Below are positions 42,913 to 49,963 of a DNA stretch of 64,000 bases, in pieces (positions within the stretch are counted from its first letter, which is position 1; the number at the start of each line of letters is the position of its first letter). This DNA comes from Microbacterium sp. ABRD28 (lineage in GTDB: Bacteria > Actinomycetota > Actinomycetes > Actinomycetales > Microbacteriaceae), in contig NZ_CP031015.1 of the NCBI RefSeq assembly GCF_003850245.1, positions 620,001 through 684,000 on the forward strand, in the 5' to 3' direction. Under the pieces are notes generated by a model. That model saw nothing but the letters and a program-made list of their open reading frames with translations, did not search any database and was not told where the DNA came from. A program made the position numbers and the translations under genes.

Positions 42913-43703
42913 CCGCCGCGACCGTCGCCCGAGGCGACATGCCCCTCGGATCGCATGTGCGCGAAGCCCGTCGGCGTGCCGTCCGGGCGGCGGTGGCGCT
43001 CACGATCGGCGTGATCGCCGGATTCATCTTCTCGGACCAGGTCATCGAGGTGCTCCGCGCCCCGATCGAGGTCCTCGCCGAGTCGCGCGACGCGAGCCTC
43101 AACTACGACTCTGTGACCGGAGCGTTCGAGCTCAAGGTGAAGATCGCCCTGTTCGCAGGAGTCGTGCTGTCGAGCCCGGTCTGGATCTTCGAGCTCTTCG
43201 GATTCGTCTCGCCCGGCCTCACACGCCGTGAACGTCGGCTCACGGTCGGGTTCTCCTTCGCCGCGCTCGCGCTGTTCGCCACCGGAAGCGTGACGGGGTT
43301 CATCCTGTTCCCGCACATGGTGGAGCTGCTGGCGAGCTTCGCGTCGGCCGAAGACAGCACCATGCTCAGCGCCGCGTACTACGTCGACTTCGTGATGAAG
43401 ATCGTCGTGGCCACCGGCATCGCCTTCACCCTGCCGGTGTTCATGGTGCTGCTCAACGCGCTCGGACTGGTGTCAGCCCGCACGCTCCTGCGCAGCTGGC
43501 GGCTCATCGTGGTCGCGATCGTCGTCTTCAGCGCCCTGGTCACCCCCTCGGCCGATGTGCTCTCGATGTTCCTCATCGCCGTGCCGATGGCGGCGCTCTT
43601 CGCCGGCGCGCTCCTCATCACTCATCTTCACGACCGCCGCGCGACCCGCCGCGCGAGCGCCGCTGGCCTTCCCGACCCCGTCGCCGCGCCCGCGGGTGTC
43701 TGA
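42909..43703 (+). CDS. tatC: Sec-independent translocase TatC
   Basis: Polytopic membrane protein of 264 residues with six predicted helices. The receptor features are the N-terminal HVREARRRAV (conserved Glu), the periplasmic SPVWIFELFGFVSPGLTRRERRL with the conserved Glu, and the late ALVTPSADVLSMFLIAVPM. TatC recognises the twin-arginine signal. Its ATGA overlap with tatA and 23-bp distance to tatB make one transcript. A housekeeping tatC (usually beside a WYL regulator and helicase) is not in this window, so this copy appears accessory. Confidence 0.95.
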   Translation: MTAATVARGDMPLGSHVREARRRAVRAAVALTIGVIAGFIFSDQVIEVLRAPIEVLAESRDASLNYDSVTGAFELKVKIALFAGVVLSSPVWIFELFGFVSPGLTRRERRLTVGFSFAALALFATGSVTGFILFPHMVELLASFASAEDSTMLSAAYYVDFVMKIVVATGIAFTLPVFMVLLNALGLVSARTLLRSWRLIVVAIVVFSALVTPSADVLSMFLIAVPMAALFAGALLITHLHDRRATRRASAAGLPDPVAAPAGV

Positions 43704-43726
43704 GGCGCCCGACCCAAGGAGACCCC

Positions 43727-44281
43727 GTGTTCGGCCTGACCTTCGAGAAGCTCTTCGTCGTCGCCGTTCTCGCCGCGCTGATCATCGGACCGCACCGCTT
43801 GCCGCACCTCGCCCGCAGGGCGGGAGAGATAGTGAGAGGACTGCGCGCCTTCGTCGAGAGCACGCGCACCCAGGCGGAGAGCGACCTGGGGGTTTCCCTC
43901 GACCGTGCTCGCTGGGAGACCATGGATCTTCGCCAATACGACCCCCGGCGGATCATGCGCGAAGCTCTCGAGGGTGCCCCGCCGCGCAGGACCGGCGCGG
44001 AGCTTTCGGCGCAGACGGCCGTCGACCCCGTCTTCCCCAGCGTCGACCACGAGCCGGACGCCAGCCCGGATGTCGACGCCGCGTCGCCTGCCGCGCCGCG
44101 GCTGGCCCGCCCGAGCGCGACCGGGCGCGGACGGAAGTACGTCGTCTCAGGCTCGGCGGCGCATCCCCGCCGCATCCTGGTTCCGGCATCAACAGAGGAG
44201 GATGCCGCGCCTGCGCCGGCCGCCGGGATGACCGGAAGCGCGGAGGAGACGGGTTCGGAGGTCGCGCGCGCGGTCACCTGA
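43727..44281 (+). CDS. tatB: TatB-like translocase subunit
   Basis: Protein of 184 residues. MFGLTFEKLFVVAVLAALIIGPHRLPHLARRAGEIVRGLRAFVE is the TatB type (E-K-L-F and the GP hinge), and a long tail (about 75-184) carries SDLGVSLDRARWETMDLRQYDPRRIM and then low-complexity sequence. The GTG start at 43727 follows AAGGAGACCCC. It completes the dioxygenase-tatA-tatC-tatB operon. The order A-C-B and the fused expression with a likely substrate are unusual. Confidence 0.9.
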   Translation: MFGLTFEKLFVVAVLAALIIGPHRLPHLARRAGEIVRGLRAFVESTRTQAESDLGVSLDRARWETMDLRQYDPRRIMREALEGAPPRRTGAELSAQTAVDPVFPSVDHEPDASPDVDAASPAAPRLARPSATGRGRKYVVSGSAAHPRRILVPASTEEDAAPAPAAGMTGSAEETGSEVARAVT

Positions 44282-44304
44282 CGGAAGCGACAGGCTCCCC
44301 ACAT

Positions 44305-44371
44305 CCACACCGACCCCCGCTGTCGAAACCGACCGCGGCGCAGCGGGTTTCGACGGTGCAGGTCGGTCTCG
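44305..44371. repeat. Four-unit dispersed palindromic element, copy 2
   Basis: Units: CCACACCGACC (44305), CGAAACCGACC (44324), AGCGGGTTTCG (44342) and GGTCGGTCTCG (44361). Starts are 19, 18 and 19 bp apart, as in copies 1 and 3. Unit 2 pairs with unit 4 with one mismatch. It is the most degenerate copy. It lies 23 bp after the tatB stop and could end that transcript. Confidence 0.7.
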
Positions 44372-44479
44372 GGGGTGGAGGCCGACGGGTAGGTGATTCC
44401 GCACGGAGGAGTGTCGATCGGCGACGCGTTCGATCGTCACCCCAGTGACGCCGACTCCGGCGCACGAAAGGATGACATC

Positions 44480-44863
44480 ATGCGATACGCACTGCTCTTG
44501 CACTACCCCGAGATGACCGCGGACGAACTCGGCGCCGAGGCACTGGCCGAAGGGATGCGAGCCTTCGACGACTACGCGAAAGCTCTCGATGCGGCGGGTG
44601 TTCTCATCAGTGCCGAGGTGCTGCAGCCGTCCAGCCTCACCACGACAGTCACGGCAGCGAACGGTGCACTCCAGGTGCAGGACGGCCCCTTCGCCGACAC
44701 GAAGGAACAGTTGGGCGGCACCTTCGTCATCCAGGTCGACAACCTCGATGACGCCATCGCCTGGGCGGGTCGCGCGCCGTCCGCGCAGTACGGCTCTGTC
44801 GAGGTGCGCCCGTCGGGCACCTATTTCGCCGACGGTGCGTGGCAGGCGTTCGACTACCGATGA
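44480..44863 (+). CDS. YCII-related DGPF-domain protein
   Basis: Protein of 127 residues: MRYALLLHYPEM, EVLQPSSLTTTV and QVQDGPFADTKEQLGGTFVIQVDNLDDAIAWA (DGPF motif). GAAAGGATG lies just before the ATG at 44480. Its TGA overlaps the ATG of the following sigma factor gene. It is the partner protein of an ECF42 sigma factor and paralogous to the gene at 25927-26334, although the two differ in detail and length. Confidence 0.9.
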   Translation: MRYALLLHYPEMTADELGAEALAEGMRAFDDYAKALDAAGVLISAEVLQPSSLTTTVTAANGALQVQDGPFADTKEQLGGTFVIQVDNLDDAIAWAGRAPSAQYGSVEVRPSGTYFADGAWQAFDYR

Positions 44864-45921
44864 CCGCGGAGAGTGACGCCAGGGCCGTCGCTGAGCGCAC
44901 GGCGCGGGTGTCATACGGACGCGTCCTGGCGGTGGTGGCGTCGAACACACGCGACGTCGCCCTCGCCGAGGACGCCCTGGCCGATGCTTTCGAGCGAGCC
45001 TTGCGGCTCTGGCCCCGCGACGGCGTCCCTGCGAATCCGGAAGGGTGGGTGATCACCGTGGCGCGAAACCGACTGCGCGACGCGCTCGGCTCTGCGGCTC
45101 GGCGAACCTCTGCTGATCTCGACGACGGCCTGGTGGCGCGCCTCGCCCACCCGGCGTCTGCCGATGCCCTCGACGAGCTGGAGCGGCTCGAGGGCATCCC
45201 CGACCGCCGACTGGAACTGCTCTTCGCGTGTGCGCATCCGGCGATCGATCCCGCCGCACGCACGCCCCTCATGCTGCAGACGGTGCTGGGGTTCGAGGCG
45301 TCGCAGATCGCCGCCGCCTTCGCGGTTCCGAGCGCGACGATGGCCCAGCGACTCGTGCGGGCGAAGCGTCGCATCCGCGGTGCCGGCATTCCGTTCCGCA
45401 TCCCGCGCCGCGACGACATGCCCGCGCGTCTGCCCGCAGTGCTCGAAGCGATCTACGGCGCATATGCGATCGACTGGCTGAATCAGGGCGACGAGCCGCG
45501 CGAGTCGCTCGCCGACGAGGCACGGTGGCTCGCGGTGCTCACCGCCGCGCTGCTGGGCGACGAACCTGAGGCGTGGGGTCTCGCCGCGCTGCTGACGTTC
45601 GCCCAGTCTCGCGCGGCGGCCCGCATCGGCGATCCCTGGCCGCCGCTCGACGAGCAGGACACCGCGCTGTGGGATCGCGCACTGATCGCCGAGGGCGACG
45701 CACTCCTGCAGCGGGCGTCCGACCTCGGCCGCCCGCTGGGGCGCTTCCAGCTCGAAGCGGCCATTCAGGCGGTGCACTGCAACCGAGCCCGCACCGGAGA
45801 ACTCGAGGTCGATACCCTCGTGTGGCTCTACCGCGGACTCGTTGCCATCGCCCCCACCGATGGGGCACGCGCGGCCCTCGCCGCCGCCGAAGCACGGGCG
45901 GCGCCGCCTTCTCCTCAGTGA
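44860..45921 (+). CDS. ECF-type RNA polymerase sigma factor, ECF42 group
   Basis: Protein of 353 residues. Region 2 (VALAEDALADAFERALRLWP, NPEGWVITVARNRLRDAL) and region 4 (GFEASQIAAAFAVPSATMAQRLVRAKRRI) precede an ECF42-type C-terminal extension of about 170 residues (LPAVLEAIYGAYAIDWLNQG, RGLVAIAPTDGARAALAAAEAR). It is translationally coupled to the upstream DGPF gene by an ATGA overlap. No anti-sigma factor is adjacent. A four-unit palindrome 150 bp downstream may end the transcript. Confidence 0.9.
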   Translation: MTAESDARAVAERTARVSYGRVLAVVASNTRDVALAEDALADAFERALRLWPRDGVPANPEGWVITVARNRLRDALGSAARRTSADLDDGLVARLAHPASADALDELERLEGIPDRRLELLFACAHPAIDPAARTPLMLQTVLGFEASQIAAAFAVPSATMAQRLVRAKRRIRGAGIPFRIPRRDDMPARLPAVLEAIYGAYAIDWLNQGDEPRESLADEARWLAVLTAALLGDEPEAWGLAALLTFAQSRAAARIGDPWPPLDEQDTALWDRALIAEGDALLQRASDLGRPLGRFQLEAAIQAVHCNRARTGELEVDTLVWLYRGLVAIAPTDGARAALAAAEARAAPPSPQ

Positions 45922-46077
45922 GACCGACCGAGACCGGGTCGCGGGCGACCTTGCTGACTGCGCCCTAACGCCAGGCTCCCGTGCGTCGAGCAGAGCGGAG
46001 CTCGGATGCCGGCCGACGGCGACGCCGAAGTGCGGCCCGAGTTCCAGCTCTGATCCAGCGGCGCGCCCTCCGCGCGT

Positions 46078-46144
46078 CGAAACCCACCCGCGCCGTCGAA
46101 ACCGACCGCGGCACGGTGGGTTTCGGCAGCGGAGGTCGGTTTCG
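46078..46144. repeat. Four-unit dispersed palindromic element, copy 3
   Basis: Units: CGAAACCCACC (46078), CGAAACCGACC (46097), GGTGGGTTTCG (46115) and GGTCGGTTTCG (46134), again 19, 18 and 19 bp apart. Unit 1 is the exact inverse complement of unit 3, and unit 2 of unit 4, so pairing is interleaved rather than nested. It lies between convergent transcripts (sigma factor and ABC permease) and may serve as a bidirectional terminator or a protein-bound site. Confidence 0.85.
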
Positions 46145-46176
46145 CGAGGCGGCGACGCTGCGCGCCGCCCCGAGCG

Positions 46177-46977
46177 TCAGCGCGACCCCGTCGGCATCCC
46201 CATCCGAGCGAGCACGAGGTCCTCGATCACCTGCACCACGTTGTAGAGCACGAGCGTGATGACGGTGATGAGCGCGACCGAGGCCCACAGCTCGTCGAAG
46301 CGCGCCGAGGCGCTGAACTTCTGGATCATCCCGCCGATGCCCTGACCCGTCGAGAGCCACTCGGCCAGCAGCGCTCCGGTCACCGCACCCGGCACCGACA
46401 CCCGCGCCGCCGCGAACAGCGACGGGAGGGCTCCCGGCACGTTGACCTTCCGCAGCTGCGTCGCCCGCCCGCCGCCGTAGACGTGGACGAGGTCGAGGCT
46501 CTCCTTCGACGCGCGGCTCAGCCCGAACAGCACCGACGCGAGCGCGGGGAAGAGCACCACGATCGAGCCGATGACCGCCACCGAGGCAGGGGTTCCGCGC
46601 CCGGTGATGAGGATGATCACGGGCGCGATCGCCACGAGCGGCACGCTCCGCAGCAGCAGCGCGAGGGGCATGACCCCCATCTCGACCGAGCGCGACAGCG
46701 AGAACGCGATGGCGAGGACGACGGCGACGAGCATGCCGACGACGAAGCCCAGTGCGGCGTCGGAGAGGGTCTGCGCGAGGAGCGGTGCCATCTCGGCACG
46801 GTGAAGCGCAGCATCCTCATCGGTGAACAGGAACTGCCACACGTCCACCGGACCCTTGGCGACGTACGGCGAGATCCCCGTGAGATTCACCACCGCCCAC
46901 CACAGCGCGACGACGATGGCGAGGGTGAGGAGGGCGTTGAGAAGCGAGCGCCCGACGGCCCGCGCGGCGCCGGTCAT
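46177..46977 (-). CDS. ABC transporter permease (NMT1/taurine-nitrate type system)
   Basis: Membrane protein of 266 residues with about six helices and the EAA-type cytoplasmic loop (SLDLVHVYGGGRATQLRKVNVPGALPSLFAAARVSV). It belongs to the SsuC/TauC/ThiX-like permease family. Its ATG overlaps the stop of the neighbouring permease gene. With the ATPase and the binding protein it forms one importer; there are two non-identical permeases rather than one homodimer. Confidence 0.9.
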   Translation of the reverse strand: MTGAARAVGRSLLNALLTLAIVVALWWAVVNLTGISPYVAKGPVDVWQFLFTDEDAALHRAEMAPLLAQTLSDAALGFVVGMLVAVVLAIAFSLSRSVEMGVMPLALLLRSVPLVAIAPVIILITGRGTPASVAVIGSIVVLFPALASVLFGLSRASKESLDLVHVYGGGRATQLRKVNVPGALPSLFAAARVSVPGAVTGALLAEWLSTGQGIGGMIQKFSASARFDELWASVALITVITLVLYNVVQVIEDLVLARMGMPTGSR

Positions 46978-47783
46978 GCCACCACCGCCTTGCCCGAGAC
47001 CCACGGCGTGACCGCGCGGGCGAGCAGTCCGACGACGGCGTAGCCGACGAGCGCGACGATCGCCGACAGCAGGAACACCGCCCACACGCGCGCGGAGTCG
47101 AGATCGCCCTGCAGACGGATGAGGGTGATGCCGACGCCGCGGTCGGTGGCGCCCATGTACTCACCGAGGATCGCGCCGAGGAAGGCGGAGGGCACCGCGA
47201 TCTGCAGGGCGTTCAGGATGGCGGGAAGGGCGGCGATCAGCCGGACCTTGCGCAGCTGCATCCAGCGCGATCCGCCGTAGACGCGTACGACGTCGAGGCT
47301 CGAGCGGTCGGACGAGCGGAACCCGAGGAGCGCGCCGACGACGGTGGTGAAGAACACCGCGAGGGCGGCGAGGAAGATCGCCGTCGCACTGGGGTCGCCC
47401 GCGCGGCGCGCGCCGCCGAGCACGACGATCGCGATGCCGCCGACGGCGACCACCGGCAGGCAGTAGCTCACGACCGCGATCTGCACCACGACGGTCTCGA
47501 TCTGGGGGAGGAGCAGCACGGTCGAGGCGACGAGGAGCGCCAGCCCGTTGCCCCAGGCGTACCCGATGAGCGCCTCGGTGATCGTCACCTCGAAGACGCC
47601 GATGTAGGGGGCCAGGCCGTCGGTCCAGATGGTCTGGAACACCACGAACGGCGAGGGCACGGGGGTGAAGGTCGTACCGGCCGGCGGCTGGAAGACGGTC
47701 GCCGAGAACAGCCACCACGCGGCGAGGAGCCCGGCGGCACCGATCAGCCCGGCGAGCCAGCCGGGGATGCGGCGGACGCGCAT
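46974..47783 (-). CDS. ABC transporter permease (NMT1/taurine-nitrate type system)
   Basis: Second permease of 269 residues: an N-terminal helix (GWLAGLIGAAGLLAAWWLF), further helices and the EAA loop (SLDVVRVYGGSRWMQLRKVRLIAALPAILNALQIAVPSA). The ATG at 47783 abuts the ATPase stop, and its own TGA overlaps the next permease ATG. Paired permeases of this kind occur in purine/pyrimidine- or riboflavin-like importers of actinobacteria. Confidence 0.9.
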   Translation of the reverse strand: MRVRRIPGWLAGLIGAAGLLAAWWLFSATVFQPPAGTTFTPVPSPFVVFQTIWTDGLAPYIGVFEVTITEALIGYAWGNGLALLVASTVLLLPQIETVVVQIAVVSYCLPVVAVGGIAIVVLGGARRAGDPSATAIFLAALAVFFTTVVGALLGFRSSDRSSLDVVRVYGGSRWMQLRKVRLIAALPAILNALQIAVPSAFLGAILGEYMGATDRGVGITLIRLQGDLDSARVWAVFLLSAIVALVGYAVVGLLARAVTPWVSGKAVVA

Positions 47784-48640
47784 CAGGCTTCCGCCGCGGC
47801 GCGCCCGTCGGCCCCGAACAGCAGTTCCGATGCGCGGTCGACGAGGGCGTGGAACTCGGGCGTGCGCTGCAGGTCGGGCGTGCGCGGATGCGGCAGGTCG
47901 ACGTCGATGATCTCCTTGATCCGCCCGGGACGCGGCGACATCACCGCGACGCGGTCGGAGAGGAAGATCGCCTCGGAGATCCCGTGGGTGACGAGGAGGG
48001 TCGTCGCGGGCTTCTCGGTCCAGATGCGCAGCAGCTCGAGGTTGAGGTTCTGGCGGGTCATGTCGTCGAGCGCGCCGAAGGGCTCGTCGAGGAGCAGCAC
48101 CGAGGGTTTGAGCGCAAGGGCGCGGGCGATCGACACTCGCTGGCGCATGCCGCCGGAGAGCTGGGCGGGTTTGGCCTTCTCGAACCCGGTGAGGCCGACG
48201 AGGGCGATGAGCTCGTCGATGTAGGCCCTGTCGGCGCGGCGACCGGCCACTTCGAAGACGAGTCGGATGTTGGCGTAGACGCTCCGCCACGGAAGAAGCG
48301 CGTGGTCCTGGAAGGCGATGCCGAGCTCGCTGTCGCGGCGCAGCTGCGCGGGCGTCTTGCCGTCGACGCGGACGTCGCCGGTCGTGGGCGTCTCGAGGTC
48401 GGCGAGGATGCGCAGGATCGTCGACTTGCCGCATCCGGAGGGGCCGAGAAGCGCCAGGAACGAGCCCTTCTCGGTGTGCAGGTGCGTGTCCTGCAGGGCG
48501 GTCACGGTGCGGCCGCGACCGGTGTTGAAGGTCTTAGTCAGACCGTCGATGCTGATGCCGGTACCGCCGGCCGGCGCCGCCGACGGGGTGACCCCCGCCG
48601 ACGGCGCCGCCGTGGCATCCGATGTTGTTGTGTCGGTCAT
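47783..48640 (-). CDS. ABC transporter ATP-binding protein (SsuB/TauB type)
   Basis: ATPase of 285 residues. Walker A is [15 protein letters not shown] near 70, the signature is [15 protein letters not shown], Walker [13 protein letters not shown] and the switch His is in [14 protein letters not shown] 30-residue Ala/Pro-rich N-terminal leader precedes the domain. The final segment ([24 protein letters not shown]) is typical of nitrate/sulfonate/NMT1-type ATPases. Encoded 18 bp after the binding-protein gene. Confidence 0.93.
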   Translation of the reverse strand: MTDTTTSDATAAPSAGVTPSAAPAGGTGISIDGLTKTFNTGRGRTVTALQDTHLHTEKGSFLALLGPSGCGKSTILRILADLETPTTGDVRVDGKTPAQLRRDSELGIAFQDHALLPWRSVYANIRLVFEVAGRRADRAYIDELIALVGLTGFEKAKPAQLSGGMRQRVSIARALALKPSVLLLDEPFGALDDMTRQNLNLELLRIWTEKPATTLLVTHGISEAIFLSDRVAVMSPRPGRIKEIIDVDLPHPRTPDLQRTPEFHALVDRASELLFGADGRAAAEA

Positions 48641-48658
48641 GATGGTGCGTCGCTCGGG

Positions 48659-49780
48659 CTACGGGAGGTAGTCGATGAGCTCGGGGTTCTCCTCGTAGAT
48701 CTCGTCGATGATCGTGGTGTCGAACAGGTCGTCGACCGACACCTCCCAGCCGGCCGCGGCGAGCGAGGCCACGGTCTGCTCCTTGAGGGCGTCGGAGATG
48801 GTGAACAGGCCGTTCGCCTCGGTCTCCTCGGTGGAGATGAGGAGGTTCTGCGCCTCGATGCCGAGCGCGGTCTTCTCAGGGTCGAGCGCCCCGAAGACGG
48901 CCTCGAGCCCCTCCGACGACTCCGCGGCAGCCGCGTTGTAGTACTTCTCGACGAGGGTGACCGTGTCATCGACCGGCTGCTGGAAGACCTCGGTCCAGCC
49001 CTTGATCTCGGCGGTCAGGAACGCCTTCAGCAGATCGGCGTTCTCGGCGAGGTACTGGTCGGTGACGGTGAACGTCTCGGCGACGTAGGGCACCCCGTTC
49101 TCGGCGTAGGCGAGGTTGGTGACCTCGTAGCCGGCGAGCTCGACGGTCAGGGCCTCGTTGGTGAGGTAGGCCATGAAGCCGTCGACGTCGCCGTTCATCA
49201 GCGGGGTCGGGTCGAAGTCGACCGGGACGACGTTCACGTCGGCGGGGTCGATGTCGTTGGCGTTGAGGAGGGCGGCGAACACCGACGCGTTGGAGTCCTG
49301 CACGCCGATCGTCTTGCCGACGAGGTCTTCGGGGGTGGTGATGTTGCCGCCGTCGGCGAGGGAGAGGATCGTGAACGGGTTCTTCTGGAAGGTCGCGCCG
49401 ATGATCTTCAGCGGCGCCTCCTCCTCGGCGATCGCCGCGCCCACCGATGCGGCGTCGCTGAGCGCGACCTGCACGGTGCCGGAGAGGAGCTTGGCGACAC
49501 CGGTGTCGGGACCTGAGATGCCGATCACCTCGTCGAAGCCGGCCTCGTCGTAGTAGCCGTTCTCGTAGGCGTAGAACTCGCCGGCGAACTCCTCGTTCTT
49601 GATCCACGAGTACTGAACGCTGATCTCGCCGAACGAGGCCTCTTCTCCGGGCTCGCCGCCGGCGGCCGCGGTGGTGGTGGAGCCGGAGGCGCATCCGGTG
49701 AGGACGAGGGCGGAGGCGAGGAACGCGGCGGCGCCGGCGGCGATACGGCCGCGGCGGCCCAGTGTGCTGTGTGTTGCCAT
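48659..49780 (-). CDS. ABC transporter substrate-binding lipoprotein, NMT1/THI5-like
   Basis: Lipoprotein of 373 residues. The lipobox LVLTGC has its Cys at 30. Mature sequence begins with a Ser/Thr/Ala-rich linker, then ISVQYSWIKNEEFAGEFYAYENGYYDEAG, and KLLSGTVQVALSDAASVGAAI and GKTIGVQDSNASVF follow the NMT1 pattern. Members bind sulfonates, pyrimidines, riboflavin or related ring compounds. Divergent placement from the xanthine dehydrogenase genes suggests a purine-related ligand (inference). The gene leads the four-gene ABC operon. Confidence 0.9.
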   Translation of the reverse strand: MATHSTLGRRGRIAAGAAAFLASALVLTGCASGSTTTAAAGGEPGEEASFGEISVQYSWIKNEEFAGEFYAYENGYYDEAGFDEVIGISGPDTGVAKLLSGTVQVALSDAASVGAAIAEEEAPLKIIGATFQKNPFTILSLADGGNITTPEDLVGKTIGVQDSNASVFAALLNANDIDPADVNVVPVDFDPTPLMNGDVDGFMAYLTNEALTVELAGYEVTNLAYAENGVPYVAETFTVTDQYLAENADLLKAFLTAEIKGWTEVFQQPVDDTVTLVEKYYNAAAAESSEGLEAVFGALDPEKTALGIEAQNLLISTEETEANGLFTISDALKEQTVASLAAAGWEVSVDDLFDTTIIDEIYEENPELIDYLP

Positions 49781-49937
49781 CGGGTGTTGGCTCTTTCTTG
49801 TGCAGGTGGAGCTCAGGGATGTGATCAGGCGACGGTAAGGCGCCGACATTTCGCCCGAGTCCGCGGGGTGTTTCGGACGTGTGACGGATGCGGCGGGTGG
49901 GCGCGGAGCGAGGAGTCCGCTCGGCTCGTGCGGCCCG

Positions 49938-49943
49938 TACAAT
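49938..49943 (+). promoter_or_regulatory. Probable -10 element of the xdhABC operon
   Basis: TACAAT fits the -10 consensus and lies 20 nt before the xdhA GTG. No clear -35 is seen at 17 bp. Seven bases after it, ATGGAGCGCGCTCGTGGCTGA encodes a six-residue frame whose TGA overlaps the xdhA GTG; the same stretch supplies GGAG as the xdhA ribosome site. Confidence 0.5.
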
Positions 49944-49963
49944 CGCGAAGATGGAGCGCGCTC

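Noticed and set aside
47849..49516. 555-residue plus-strand open frame opposite the NMT1 ABC genes
   Set aside because: It spans two convincing minus-strand genes and their spacer and shows shadow composition.
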